Shown: positions 1 through 8,554, counted from the first letter of the stretch. The stretch is 64,000 bases of DNA from Streptosporangium lutulentum (GCF_030811455.1 NZ_JAUSQU010000001.1:8184001-8248000); one strand, 5' to 3'. Translations and numbers: made by a program. The notes: generated from the letters alone by a model not told the origin.

Positions 1-39
1 GCCCCTGACCTGCTTGATCGCGAGGTGAGCCGACGATGA
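1..39 (+). CDS. C-terminal tail of an upstream gene (partial)
   Basis: Frame 1 is open from the window edge and stops at TGA 37-39, overlapping the next start as ATGA. Only 12 residues are visible (ending LLDREVSRR), so the product cannot be named. In actinomycetes the gene before an HATPase_c_2 protein is often an XRE/DUF5753 regulator, which is a guess here. Confidence 0.5.
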   Translation, partial: APDLLDREVSRR

Positions 40-440
40 TCCCACCCTCAGACAGCTGTGAAGGCGCTGGAAGATGGCACCGGACCTTTCCGGGGGAGAA
101 GGAACAGGTGCGAGCGGCCCGCCGCTTCGTGAAGGCTCACCTCCCCGACCACCCGGAAGCCGAACTCATCGCCAGCGAACTGGCGACCAACGCCGTCGAG
201 CACACGCGCACGGGGCAGCCGAGCGGACTCTTCACCGCGACCGTCAAGCGCCATCCCGACGGCACCGCCTACATAGAGATCGCCGACCAGGGCGGTCCCG
301 CCGCGTTCGGCCTCCCCACCCCCAACCGCGAAGGCGGACGAGGGCTCTACCTCGTGACCGCCCTCACCAGCGCATGGGGAGTCAAGGGCGACGCCGCCGG
401 CCGAACGGTCTGGGTCGAGCTACCCCCACCTGCTCCATGA
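36..440 (+). CDS. RsbW/SpoIIAB-like ATP-binding protein (HATPase_c_2)
   Basis: A 134-residue cytoplasmic protein of the GHKL ATPase fold used by anti-sigma kinases. The N-box is visible around residues 46-53 (ELATNAVEH), a G1-like segment as IADQGG (about 83-88), and a G2-like segment as GGRGLYLV (about 98-105). Such short stand-alone ATPases are abundant in actinomycetes; some phosphorylate anti-anti-sigma factors and most are uncharacterised. The ATG overlaps the preceding stop as ATGA, and the stop overlaps the next ATG in the same way, so all four genes here are probably co-translated. No sigma factor or antagonist lies beside it, so its partner is unknown. Confidence 0.85.
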   Translation: MIPPSDSCEGAGRWHRTFPGEKEQVRAARRFVKAHLPDHPEAELIASELATNAVEHTRTGQPSGLFTATVKRHPDGTAYIEIADQGGPAAFGLPTPNREGGRGLYLVTALTSAWGVKGDAAGRTVWVELPPPAP

Positions 441-640
441 GCAGCACGCCCCCAGCGTTACGCGCTCTCCGCGAGCGGTTCCCCGCCTGGGCGTTCCTCT
501 ACAACCCGTTCGCGTACCGGTGGTTCGCCCTTCAAGGCCGCACGATCACGCTCACCGCCGACACTGCCGCGGAACTCGCGACCCGCGTCGAGCGCTTCCA
601 GTCACGCCGCCCTCTGACCAGACCTCAACCACGGCGATGA
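437..640 (+). CDS. Small hypothetical protein coupled to the HATPase
   Basis: A 67-residue protein starting at the ATG that overlaps the preceding stop (ATGA, 437-440) and ending in a second ATGA overlap at 637-640. It reads as a compact soluble domain: an aromatic stretch (AWAFLYNPFAYRWFALQG), a strand-like ITLTAD segment and a basic Arg/Pro-rich tail. I do not recognise a family. The double overlap is the main evidence that it is a gene rather than a chance frame. Confidence 0.6.
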   Translation: MSSTPPALRALRERFPAWAFLYNPFAYRWFALQGRTITLTADTAAELATRVERFQSRRPLTRPQPRR

Positions 641-909
641 CCCGTACCCCTCACGCGATCACACTGGCCTGCCCGATCGAGTGCCTCAAGCCTGTGCTGT
701 CTGCCAGGGCTTACAACCCGCTCACGCAGGCATGCGGAACTTCATTCGACCGGCCCCATACGGTTGCAGACGTGATCACGCTGCTGCGCACACGCCAGCT
801 CGACCAGATCTGGGGCTTGGGTCCACGGCGTATCGGCGAGATCGAGGTGGCCCTGGTGTTCGTCGGCTTGACTCGTGATCACGGCGGCCCGCTCAGCGAC
901 AACCTGTGA
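637..909 (+). CDS. Small helix-hairpin-helix-like protein
   Basis: A 90-residue protein starting at the ATG in the ATGA overlap at 637. The C-terminal half contains LDQIWGLGPRRIGEIEVAL (about residues 54-72), a helix-hairpin-helix pattern resembling the alpha-CTD of RNA polymerase, where a similar GxG turn contacts DNA backbone. The N-terminal part has three Cys residues (CPIECLK, QACG) without a clear zinc-ribbon spacing. It may bind DNA or polymerase as part of the ATPase operon. Function is inferred from the hairpin only. Confidence 0.55.
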   Translation: MTRTPHAITLACPIECLKPVLSARAYNPLTQACGTSFDRPHTVADVITLLRTRQLDQIWGLGPRRIGEIEVALVFVGLTRDHGGPLSDNL

Positions 910-1230
910 AACACCAGGTGAGGGCACCATGACGGTCGCTATGGGCTCAAGATCATCGGAGTTCGCCTACTCGGGATGAGAACTTTCTCTACGTCTTCAA
1001 GGCGCGTGCCGCCTACGGCGTCCCGCGCGCGTCGGGCGGTCGCTGGCCGCGCTGCGGCTCTTCGGCCGGTCGCGGCCCACGCCGCCCGCGCAGGATGGCC
1101 CCGACAGGAGCGACCCAAAACGGCACGCCACATGCTGCAGCATAAGACCTGGTGATGAGCTTGTCAGTCTAGGTAGTGTGGCAGCTCAGCAGCCCAAAAT
1201 GCCACAGCCCAGCGGGACAAAAGGTGCAAA
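910..1230. other. Intergenic boundary into AT-rich island
   Basis: No convincing gene. Base composition falls from the GC-rich chromosome average to the AT-rich level of the next two genes between about 1140 and 1230, so a junction of acquired DNA probably lies here. No repeat or tRNA end was recognised. Confidence 0.5.
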
Positions 1231-2649
1231 TTGCAGATAATAATTAACAACATAGGCCCTATTCGGACCGCGACCATTGATATCGACCCTTTAATGGTCT
1301 TTGTTGGCCCGAATAATTCGGGGAAGTCTGTCGTGGCGACAGTCATGTACGCAGCACTTTCTCGCGTCCGCGTAGGGAGTATTGCACGCTTCTCAAATGC
1401 CTTTAGGGCTGCATTCAAAAACATTGAAGCAAATCTGGCAAACGAAGCCGAATCATTCCTTTATGAAGCATTTCTAGATAAACGTAAGCCGGAGCTTGAC
1501 GCTTTTCCTGAATACTTGGTCGACATCTATCGGGAAAGCATTAATGCGGCGTTGCAGGATTATGCGATTACCCTTACTAAAGAACTGGAGCGTGCGACTG
1601 GAACACCTATTGGCGGCTTGAGGCGTGTACAGAAGCGCGTCACCAAGGCTTCTATCGACATTGTTAGTAGTCGCCCGGGGTGGAAAGTAAACGTAACCAT
1701 CTCTGGAAAATCTCCCAAGGTTAGCTACGAGGCGCCATCTCTGGACGAAGTATGGTCGTTGATTAGCAATCAAGACTGGTCTCGCGTCCGTCGTCGCGGC
1801 GTACCGCGTAACGGTCGAAACCTATTGCGTGAACTAGGATTTGAGCTGAACCGCGCCTGCTTTCGCGAAGTTCCTCTGCATTCGAAATATTTGCCAGCGG
1901 CGCGCTCTGGCCTTATGCAATCCCATAAAGTCATTACAGGATCACTAGTGCGCGGATCCTCGCTGGCAGGCTTGCAGGAGATTCAAATCCCTACGCTCAC
2001 TGGCGTTGTGACGGATTTCCTTGGAGAAGTCCTGGAGTTAGATCCATCTGTTCAGTCTTCCCAAGGATTTGAGGAGGGGGCAAAAGAGCTGGAAAGAGAT
2101 GTCTTGCAGGGAGATATCCATCTAGTCGGGGATGCACTGGGGAATACTGAAGTTCTTTACGAAACACCTGCAGGTTTCTTTCCCGTTGGACGTACCTCTT
2201 CAATGGTCTCTGAGCTAGCACCGGTAGTTCTCTATCTTCGTCATGTCCTCCGGAAGGGCGATCTCCTGATATTTGAGGAGCCAGAGGCACATCTTCACCC
2301 TGCTACGCAAATCGTCTTGGCAAAAAATGTGGCGAAGCTTGTCAATCAAGGGCTGATTATCGCCTTGACGACTCATAGCGAATTCTTTCTCCAGCAGTTA
2401 AATAACGCCATTGTCGCATCTTCCATGGATGAACAACTAGCTATGGAGATGGGTATTGAGCCTGATGTGCGACTCAAAGCATCTAGGGTTAGTGCTTACC
2501 TATTCGAGCCTTCGACCACGGGGACAATTGTAACGCGGCCTCCAGTTGATCCGCTAGAAGGAATTCCTGAATCAAGTTTCGGTCTAATTGCTGAACAGCT
2601 GTACAACCAGAACGTGGATCTGGAAAGGCAGCTAGATGCCCCACTCTAG
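1231..2649 (+). CDS. OLD/ABC-like AAA ATPase of a candidate two-gene defence module
   Basis: A 472-residue SMC/OLD-type ATPase. Walker A is GPNNSGKS (26-33), Walker B is DLLIFEEPEAHLHP (344-357), and the switch histidine lies in TTHSEFF. The segment SSMVSELAPVVLYL before Walker B is where OLD-like ATPases carry their signature. There is no TOPRIM or HNH domain after the ATPase, so catalysis on nucleic acid is probably supplied by the next gene. The start is TTG 1231, chosen because AAAAGG at 1218-1223 is well placed and the N-terminus gives the family opening (IIINNIGPIRTATIDID). It is clearly more AT-rich than its neighbours, which suggests transfer from another genome. The stop lies inside the nuclease gene (14-nt overlap). 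Confidence 0.85.
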   Translation: MQIIINNIGPIRTATIDIDPLMVFVGPNNSGKSVVATVMYAALSRVRVGSIARFSNAFRAAFKNIEANLANEAESFLYEAFLDKRKPELDAFPEYLVDIYRESINAALQDYAITLTKELERATGTPIGGLRRVQKRVTKASIDIVSSRPGWKVNVTISGKSPKVSYEAPSLDEVWSLISNQDWSRVRRRGVPRNGRNLLRELGFELNRACFREVPLHSKYLPAARSGLMQSHKVITGSLVRGSSLAGLQEIQIPTLTGVVTDFLGEVLELDPSVQSSQGFEEGAKELERDVLQGDIHLVGDALGNTEVLYETPAGFFPVGRTSSMVSELAPVVLYLRHVLRKGDLLIFEEPEAHLHPATQIVLAKNVAKLVNQGLIIALTTHSEFFLQQLNNAIVASSMDEQLAMEMGIEPDVRLKASRVSAYLFEPSTTGTIVTRPPVDPLEGIPESSFGLIAEQLYNQNVDLERQLDAPL

Positions 2650-3118
2650 CTTAATTCCAGACCTCTCTAAAGCTCACGCTAGATGTTGTATTGTTACGCG
2701 CTGCAATGATGGAAATTGTAGTATTAAATTGCCGCGCTCTGCCGATACGTTGTCCTGTGTCTCTGGAACAAAGATGCAAGAAAATCATGATTTTGGCGAT
2801 CGAAAGCTATGCGATTTCCTTCTTTGGCTAAATAAAGAAGATGCCTTCTTGGGATGCGCGATCGAATTGAAAGGGGGCAAATCGAACATCAGTCATGTCG
2901 CCGAGCAGCTTCAAAATGGTGCTCAAATAATGGATCGACTTACAGGCGATATCAACCTGTCTTTTCATCCCATTCTGGTTCATGCGGGAATTAAGACAAT
3001 TGAGGTGCGTGAACTAGATAGAAAGAAGATAAGGTATCGCGGAAAGGATCATAGAATTGAGCTGATTCGATGCGGCATGGAATTGCTTTCGTGTAAGAGT
3101 TTAGCCTCATTTCGCTAA
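2636..3118 (+). CDS. Small PD-(D/E)XK nuclease-like partner of the ATPase
   Basis: A 160-residue protein. Residues 55-95 show the arrangement of a minimal PD-(D/E)XK core: D60 (KLCDFLL), then E77 and K79 (AIELKGG), then Q91 in HVAEQLQ. That order matches metal ligands, catalytic lysine and the helix glutamine of Mrr/RecB-like folds, though the assignment rests on pattern alone. Ser/Cys-rich residues precede it. GGAAAGG sits 6-12 nt before the ATG, and the gene overlaps the ATPase by 14 nt, so the two are co-translated. It is AT-rich like its partner. An ATPase sensor feeding a small nuclease is the usual logic of abortive-infection systems. A non-nucleolytic ligand-binding role is possible. 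Confidence 0.7.
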   Translation: MPHSSLIPDLSKAHARCCIVTRCNDGNCSIKLPRSADTLSCVSGTKMQENHDFGDRKLCDFLLWLNKEDAFLGCAIELKGGKSNISHVAEQLQNGAQIMDRLTGDINLSFHPILVHAGIKTIEVRELDRKKIRYRGKDHRIELIRCGMELLSCKSLASFR

Positions 3119-3280
3119 TGGTGTGTTTAGGTGGCGATTATGTATAGGCTTTAACTGGCATTGCGCTGGGCGGATATGCTTGATCTTCGCTTTTTCCCCT
3201 TCTGTATACTGCCGGACTAGACGCCGCACAGCAGGCGGTTCTACCTTGTAGTTAAGGGTTCAGATCCATCCCTCGAACCT

Positions 3281-4534
3281 TCAAACTTCGGCGTCCATCC
3301 TGCCAAGACCCGCCACGAACTCGACCTGAGGTGAGCCGAGAGGACCCCACTCACTGAAACTGGCCACTGCATTCTCGACCAGGATGCGAGTGGCCTGTGT
3401 CCAGTCCTCAGCTGTGGTGGCAAACAACAATCGGTCGGCGCGCAGCCAAGCGGCCGCACGGCACTTCTTAAGGATCTCCCGCTTGCGCTCCTTACCAGTT
3501 AGCTCGCCGGGCGTCTTGCACTCCGCCACGGTCAGGACATCGTCGGTGTACACCACCAGGTCCACCTCAACTTGTGGTCGATTTCCCTGCAGGAACACGA
3601 TCTCCTCCAGGTCGATGAACGCCCCACGCTGTTCCTTGCGCTGTTTCCGCAGGTACGCCGACAGTAGGGCAGATACCTCGCCGTGTTCGCTCAACACATG
3701 GCGGCCCACTGGGTGCAGGTCGTAGAACCACGTAGGTTCGTCTGCGGGAAGCTTCCACGCGTGCCGATCAAGGTCATTTAACGCGTCGCAGCGGGCACAA
3801 CGCCAGCGCTGGCCGAGTTTGTCGACCGTCTGGAACTGCTTTTGCTCACAAGTCGTGCACCTGAGCACCATTCCCCGGCGCAGCACTCCAGCGCGGAGCG
3901 CGGCATCGGCATATTCACGGACGTCAGCCAATGCCAGATCAGCCGTTCGCGCGCAAATACCAGCGAATGTCAGCACACCTTCGGTCGATGAGAGCGAGAC
4001 ACCTTCCCCATCGGGGTACGCCACATTGCTTTTGGCACTGGTCGCCAGCATGGCGCGGAGAGCCGGCAGTAACGGACCACCGAAGAGGTCGACATATCGC
4101 CGACGCCCGCCGAGCATGCCTGCCAGTAGTGAGGTGCGCCGTCCGGCATCGCTGGGCAGCGCGGAGAGGTCGTGCTCGGCCGCTTTCGCTCGAACCCAGG
4201 CAGCGAGGCTGAGGTGCCGGAGTGCGACCCGTGCGAGGGTGTTCTCCGATCGGGTCCCTGCCAGGACGAAGTCATACCGTCGTGACCCATATGTCGCGCC
4301 ATGGCGACTGCTGCGTGCCCATGTCGGCATGAACGGCAGTTGCTCGGCGAAGAGCTCCCGGCTGTCCAGTCCGCGTCGGCGCACGGCGTGGTTCGGTTGC
4401 CAATGAACGTCGACCTGCCATTCCAGATCCGCGTGCGCGGCTAGCTCGCTGTTGACGAGCACCGGTGCCGGCAACGGAGCGACCATGCGGCTCGTGCCGT
4501 CCTCCGCCACGGATATCGGCACAGTGATTTGACT
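3281..4534 (-). pseudogene. 3' part of IS-split zinc-ribbon PD-(D/E)XK protein gene
   Basis: This frame encodes the last ~416 residues of a protein whose 5' part is at 5452-6642. It carries a zinc ribbon, CTTC followed 17 residues later by CARC (Cys 622, 625, 642, 645 of the joined protein). Further on is a PD-(D/E)XK-like nuclease core: D721 in VEVDLVVY, then E734 and K736 in VAECKT. A GTG at 4522 could begin a shorter 413-residue product after the insertion, but no good ribosome site precedes it. Removal of the IS with one ACT copy joins the halves in frame as QDQWDS-QITVPIS. A restriction or defence role is inference. Confidence 0.75.
4532..4534. repeat. ACT target duplication, left copy
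   Basis: ACT here and at 5452-5454 immediately flank the IS inverted repeats. It fits the 3-bp ANT duplications known for the ISL2 group of the IS5 family. Confidence 0.75.
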
Positions 4535-4550
4535 GAGCCTTTTTCATCCT
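4535..4550. repeat. IS5-type left inverted repeat
   Basis: 16-bp terminal repeat differing from the right end at one position. Confidence 0.88.
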
Positions 4551-5314
4551 TGGGCGAGCCGGTGGTTCTGAAGAACAGCGATGGCCTTGCACAGGTGTCC
4601 CGCCTTGCTGGGGCTGCAGCGGAGCTTTCGCAGGATGCGCCAGCTCTTGAGCTGGGCGTTCGCGCGCTCGCCTGGACCGCGCAGGCGGGCGTGTGACCGA
4701 TTGGCCCGCTTCTGCGATCCGGGCTTGTTCTTGCCCTTGTATGGAGTGAGGACCGGGCCTTCGGCTCCCTGGTAGGCCTTGTCTGCGAGCGTGATGATCC
4801 CGGCCCGTTCCAGCTGGCGCAGGATGCCCCAGATCCGGGCGGCGCTCAGATCATGGGTCTTGCCCGGCAGCGCCCCGGAGGTCCATAAGATCGTCCCGTC
4901 TGGTGAGGCGATGACCTGGACGTTCATCCCGTGTACCCGGTGCTTACCGGAGAAGTACGGCCGGTCGGCCTTGACCCGGTCGGTGCGGATGAGGGTGCCG
5001 TCCAGCACCAGGTAGTGCAGGCCGTCCTTGCTCGCTTTGCGCAGCGCTTGCCGGAGCTTCGGGGAGCGTGTCGACAGCAGTTTTACCGTCTCCTCCACGT
5101 AGCGCCATGCGGTCGTGGTCGACACTCCGAACCCGGCTCCGAGCTCGCTGAAGGTATCGCCCTTGCGTAGGTAGACCAGTGTGAGCAGGGCCTGCTGTCC
5201 GGGGTTCAGCCGCCGCCAGGTTGACCCGATCGCCTTGCGACGTCTGCGGATCAGGCCGGCTACGTAGTTCAGCGTTGAACGCGACAAATCGACGGCGGCG
5301 CGATAGAACAGCAC
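4544..5314 (-). CDS. IS5-family transposase (DDE_Tnp_4)
   Basis: A 256-residue transposase, close to the usual length for this group. An N-terminal helix-turn-helix (FSELGAGFGVSTTTAWRYVEE, about 57-77) precedes a DDE catalytic domain. The first Asp is in YLVLDGTLIRTD, the second in ITLADKAYQG, and the Glu in a helix rich in Arg (RLRGPGERANAQLK). GTG 5314 is preceded by AGGAG about 8 nt upstream. No frameshift is seen, so the element could still be active. Confidence 0.92.
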   Translation of the reverse strand: MLFYRAAVDLSRSTLNYVAGLIRRRRKAIGSTWRRLNPGQQALLTLVYLRKGDTFSELGAGFGVSTTTAWRYVEETVKLLSTRSPKLRQALRKASKDGLHYLVLDGTLIRTDRVKADRPYFSGKHRVHGMNVQVIASPDGTILWTSGALPGKTHDLSAARIWGILRQLERAGIITLADKAYQGAEGPVLTPYKGKNKPGSQKRANRSHARLRGPGERANAQLKSWRILRKLRCSPSKAGHLCKAIAVLQNHRLAQG

Positions 5315-5435
5315 CCGGAGCTCCTGGTTGTGACGGGCGTGGTTGTGGTGATCAACCCGTCTACCAGGAGCTTCTCTATGTCATCAGGCGAACGGCAGGC
5401 TCGCGATCAGGCTGTGACTTGCGGACCGCCATTAG

Positions 5436-5451
5436 AGGATGAAAAAGGTTC
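5436..5451. repeat. IS5-type right inverted repeat
   Basis: Complement of the left end with one mismatch; followed by the second ACT copy at 5452-5454. Confidence 0.88.
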
Positions 5452-6642
5452 ACTGTCCCACTGATCCTGCACGGCCAAGCCCACTGTCGCACCCTGTCGC
5501 CACGGCAGCTCCGGGCCCAGGATGACTAGGATGGCGGCATCTTCGTCCCTTGGGATTCTTGTTGGATACGCCGCCAAGAGGCGTTCACGCCATAGTTCAA
5601 GATCATTTTTTGATCGCGACATCGACGTGATCACGAGGCGATTGGCGCGTTGGACGAGGTTCCGCGCGATCCTTGTCACGCCGTACCCGATGGGCCACGG
5701 CATAGCGTCCTCGTCCATGCCTAGCATGGACGGCAGCCAGTAGGCGTTGCCGTAGGTCAGTTGCCAAAGGCGAGAGAGTGCGAAATCCTCCGCGCTGTCG
5801 CCCACCACCAAGAGCCCCGTGCGACGGAAATCGAGGCCGGTGACGATCTCGACCAAATGGGCCTTGGTGCGCTCATGTGCGGTCGGCGTTGTCCGTCTGT
5901 CCACCCCAAAAGCCGGGCCCGGATGCCACACCAGCTCATTGGGTGCCACGCCGTCCGGCTGGCCTAAGAGCCAGGACGTCAGCGTTTTTCGGACATCGTC
6001 ATCAAGCTCGGGCTCCTCCGCGTCGCGCGACGGCGGAGCGGCAACCCCAGCATAGGAGGCCACCGCGGCACCGAGTACGCCACCCCAGTCTGTCGGGCAG
6101 GCGAGGACAGATGCCTGCCATGTACCCGGCATGTCGGGGACGCTTGCGAAATGACCATTCGACTCCTCGTGCAGTGACATCACGTGCTCATGCCATTCAT
6201 CATCTGGGAACCGGGATCGATAGGATGAACATGCGGCGACGACCTGCTTCCGGGCCGCCTCATCCTCAAGGCTTGGCACCTCGTCAGCACCTACCACGGC
6301 GAGTAATTGCTCCCGATCGGCTCCTTCGAGAGGTTGGCCGTCCTCTCTGTCTACGGGGATAAAGCCGGGATGGAAGTGCTCGATATCCGCAACCGTTGGG
6401 TTGTACGTCACGACGAAGTCGGGGTCGTACGCCTCGCACGCCCGTAGAAGCATTGGGTTCACCTGCCCACCCTGGTGTGGGACAACCGCGAAGCCAGCAC
6501 CGCCCCAGACCTTGTCCGCACGGTAGAGCGCGCGGCGCACCCAGTAGCTCCAATGCTTACCACCGTCGACCACGATGATGACTCGCGGCGGACGCGGGGT
6601 GATACTGACCGAGGTGTACGACAGGGTCTCGTTTGAAGTCAC
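5452..6642 (-). pseudogene. 5' part of IS-split zinc-ribbon PD-(D/E)XK protein gene
   Basis: This encodes the first ~397 residues of the interrupted protein. It opens with an alpha/beta-like strand RVIIVVDGGKHWSYWV, then Trp/Pro-rich and acidic stretches (DAEEPELDDDVRKTL) and a second alpha/beta unit (TGLLVVGDSAEDFALSRLW). I do not recognise the domain. GTG 6642 follows GGGGCGG at suitable distance and is the likeliest start, but an IS3 element begins only 22 bp upstream, so the original start could have been removed. After the insertion the frame runs 15 codons into the IS and stops at 5407. Codon use is ordinary for the host. Confidence 0.7.
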
Positions 6643-6670
6643 TTCTGGGCCGCCCCGGTGAAGTTGGAGG

Positions 6671-7540
6671 CTAGATCGCTTGGTTCTCGATCGCCAGGCC
6701 GCCGTCGGCGGTTGATCGGTGGAACGTCTCCTCGTACTCGGCCGGAGGAACGTTCCCGCAGTAAGAATGTAGCCTTTCAGAATTATACCAGGCAACCCAT
6801 TCCATGGTGGAAATCGTCACATCCATGACGCCTTTCCAGCCGCCATGGAACTCGATTAGCTCCTTCTTGTAGAGACTGTTGAGCGACTCCGCAGCGGCAT
6901 TGTCATACGAATCGCCTTTGCTGCCCACAGAACGAGCCGCACCGACCTGGTCGAGCCGTTCGGCGTAGCGGATAGAAGTATATTGAACGCCTCTATCGGA
7001 ATGGTGAACAAGGTCATCGATGACGCCTCCACGCGCCCAGATCGCCATTTCCAGGGCGTCGAGTGCCAGATCGGTGCCCAGGTGGTCGGCGACCTGCCAG
7101 CCGACGATCCGACGGGAGTACAGGTCCTGGACGAACGCGGTGTACACCCAGCCGGAGGCGGTGGCGACATAGGTGATGTCCGCGACCCATCGCAGGTCCG
7201 GCCGGCCCGCGGTGAAGTTGCGTTCCAGCAGGTCACCGGGTCGATCGGCGCCGGGGACGGTGGTCCGGGGCCGTTTGCGCGACCAGGTCGCCCCGCACAG
7301 GCCCAGCTCGCGCATCAGCCGCTCGACCGTGCACCGGGCGACCGTGACGCCCTGGCGGTTGAGCTGGCCCCACACCTTCCGCGCCCCATATAGGCCACGT
7401 CCCGGGCCGTTCCACACTTTCAGGATCTCCTTTTTCACCTCTTCGTCCCGGACCGCACGAGCCGACGGATTCGACTCCCGTTTCTTCGCCGCCCAGTACG
7501 TGGACGGCGCGAACTCCAGCACGGCACAGATCGGCTCCAC
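6671..7540 (-). CDS. IS3-family transposase OrfB (DDE integrase core)
   Basis: A 289-residue retroviral-type integrase. The HTH_21-like segment GLYGARKVWGQLNRQG is followed by the catalytic triad: D in WVADITYV, D in HHSDRGVQYTS and E in NAAAESLNSLYKKEL. The tail WVAWYNSERLHSYCGNVPPAEYE is diagnostic for IS3 OrfB. It lies in the -1 frame relative to orfA, and its frame is open upstream to about 7600, so an OrfAB fusion by programmed -1 frameshifting is expected. It appears intact. Confidence 0.93.
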   Translation of the reverse strand: MEPICAVLEFAPSTYWAAKKRESNPSARAVRDEEVKKEILKVWNGPGRGLYGARKVWGQLNRQGVTVARCTVERLMRELGLCGATWSRKRPRTTVPGADRPGDLLERNFTAGRPDLRWVADITYVATASGWVYTAFVQDLYSRRIVGWQVADHLGTDLALDALEMAIWARGGVIDDLVHHSDRGVQYTSIRYAERLDQVGAARSVGSKGDSYDNAAAESLNSLYKKELIEFHGGWKGVMDVTISTMEWVAWYNSERLHSYCGNVPPAEYEETFHRSTADGGLAIENQAI

Positions 7541-7575
7541 ACCGAACCGTTCGCGATGGGTATCGATGAACTCGA

Positions 7576-7893
7576 CTAGCGCGGCAGTCTGGGATCGAGT
7601 TCCCGGGCGAAATACGCCGAGGCGGCCTTCAGGATCTCGTTCGCCCGCCGCAACTCGCGATTCTCACGCTCGAGTTCGGTGATCCGCTGGGCGTCAGAAG
7701 TCGATGTCCCCGGGCGCTTCCCGCCATCGACCTCGGCCTGGCGCACCCAGGTCCGTAGCGCCTCGCGGTGCACCCCGAGCTGGTCTGCGACCCGGGCCAG
7801 CACGCCCGCCCCCTCACCGGCCGCACGCAGCTCGAAAACCATACGGACAGCGCGTTCCCGCAGCTCAGGGGCATACTTCCTCGGTGGTGCCAT
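7576..7893 (-). CDS. IS3-family transposase OrfA
   Basis: A 105-residue DNA-binding subunit. It opens with the characteristic PRKYAPELRERAVRMV helix, continues with an HTH (VADQLGVHREALRTWVRQAE) and ends in a leucine-zipper-like helix (ITELERENRELRRANEILKAASAYFARELD). The helix continues naturally into the OrfB frame by a -1 shift near the end. GAGG precedes the ATG. Confidence 0.9.
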   Translation of the reverse strand: MAPPRKYAPELRERAVRMVFELRAAGEGAGVLARVADQLGVHREALRTWVRQAEVDGGKRPGTSTSDAQRITELERENRELRRANEILKAASAYFARELDPRLPR

Positions 7894-7926
7894 AACTCCT
7901 CACCCTTCCAGGTATCGGAGCCTCCA

Positions 7927-8262
7927 ACTAACTCGGGGTGGCCCACTTCCGAACTAAACCACGGGTGCATTCAACCCATCAGCGCAGCAGCTTGATCTCG
8001 CGACGCAGCCGGGCCAACTCGTCCTTCTCGGCGTTGGTCAACCCGTCGGCGCGGCGACCGTCGTCCGGGTCGGCCTGGCGCACCCAGACACGGATCGACT
8101 GGGTAGAGGGGGAGAAACTCCTTGGCGAGCTTCTCCGGCGACCGTCCCGCGCGCACCAGCTCGACCATCTGCCGGCGAAACTCCGGCGGATAGTTGTTCG
8201 GCACAGTGAACTCCTTCTTCTGGGAACCAGGGTTCCTCAGGGATCAGGTGTCCACTAAACCG
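7927..8262 (-). mobile_element. Remnant of a second IS3-family element
   Basis: The stretch carries a decayed orfA and, at its right side, an IS-end-like sequence (TGTCCACTAAACCGGGTC near 8247-8264). A related motif (ACTAAACCACGGGT) occurs at 7952-7965. It abuts the intact IS3 copy and lacks an orfB. Confidence 0.6.
7979..8204 (-). pseudogene. Frameshifted IS3 orfA fragment
   Basis: From ATG 8204 it encodes MPNNYPPEFRRQMVELVRAGRSPEKLAKEF, the classic OrfA opening. A frameshift near 8110 moves the homology into another frame (SIRVWVRQADPDDG...AEKDELARLRREIKLLR), which stops at about 7979. It is not functional. Confidence 0.75.
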
Positions 8263-8490
8263 GGTCAACTCCAAGTTTTGCGGTGAGGCCGTGACGATCG
8301 CTGACTTCGGTAACCGCCATTGGGTGCTGGGGCGATCGACGCCAAGCCCCTCCTTCGTCGGAACTTGCCACCGGTGACCATGGCTGAGGTGACAGCAGCG
8401 CTGACAGCAACGTCCCCACACACGGACTCACTTCGACCACCGTCCACCACCCTCTGACCACGGTCTCCGCTACCCGGCCAGGGTGATTGG

Positions 8491-8539
8491 TCCGCCTGAA
8501 AAGCGGAAGGTCGGCGGTTCGACCCCGCCCCTGACCACC
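8491..8539 (+). repeat. tRNA-Phe(GAA) 3'-half, attachment-core copy 1
   Basis: It contains a 5-bp anticodon stem (TCCGC/GCGGA) with loop CTGAAAA, placing GAA at positions 34-36, then variable AGGTC, a perfect T-arm (GGCGG TTCGACC CCGCC) and the acceptor strand CCTGACCA. No D-arm or 5' acceptor precedes it, so this is a displaced 3' end, as left when an element integrates into a tRNA gene. Confidence 0.8.
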
Positions 8540-8554
8540 TCATCTGAACAGTGC

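Larger units (their letters stand above)
4535..5451 (-). mobile_element. IS5-family (ISL2-like) insertion sequence, 917 bp
   Basis: The element is bounded by 16-bp terminal inverted repeats that match at 15 positions (GAGCCTTTTTCATCCT at 4535-4550; GAACCTTTTTCATCCT as the complement of 5436-5451). It carries one transposase gene and is flanked by the 3-bp direct repeat ACT. The intact ends, transposase and duplication indicate a recent insertion into the nuclease-like gene. Confidence 0.9.
6665..7926 (-). mobile_element. IS3-family insertion sequence, ~1262 bp
   Basis: Ends are TGGAGGCT at 6665-6672 and its complement at 7919-7926, with the TG...CA termini typical of the family. Two overlapping-frame genes (orfA, orfB) lie within. 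No clear 3-4 bp target duplication is visible, so one flank may have been rearranged with the older IS3 debris on the right. Confidence 0.85.

Noticed and set aside
1231-3118. Calling the ATPase module Gabija, Septu or PARIS
   Set aside because: No UvrD-like helicase, HNH protein or TOPRIM partner is present; the second protein is a different, smaller nuclease-like fold.
3281-4522. Treating the 413-codon frame from GTG 4522 as a complete gene
   Set aside because: The frame stays open to the IS boundary, no ribosome site precedes the GTG, and removal of the IS joins it in frame to the upstream half.
6665-7926. A target-site duplication for the IS3 element
   Set aside because: Bases next to the two ends (AGT left, ACT right) extend the inverted repeat rather than form a direct repeat.
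8491-8539. Annotating the tRNA-Phe-like sequences as tRNA genes
   Set aside because: All four lack the D-arm and 5' acceptor strand, so no cloverleaf can form.
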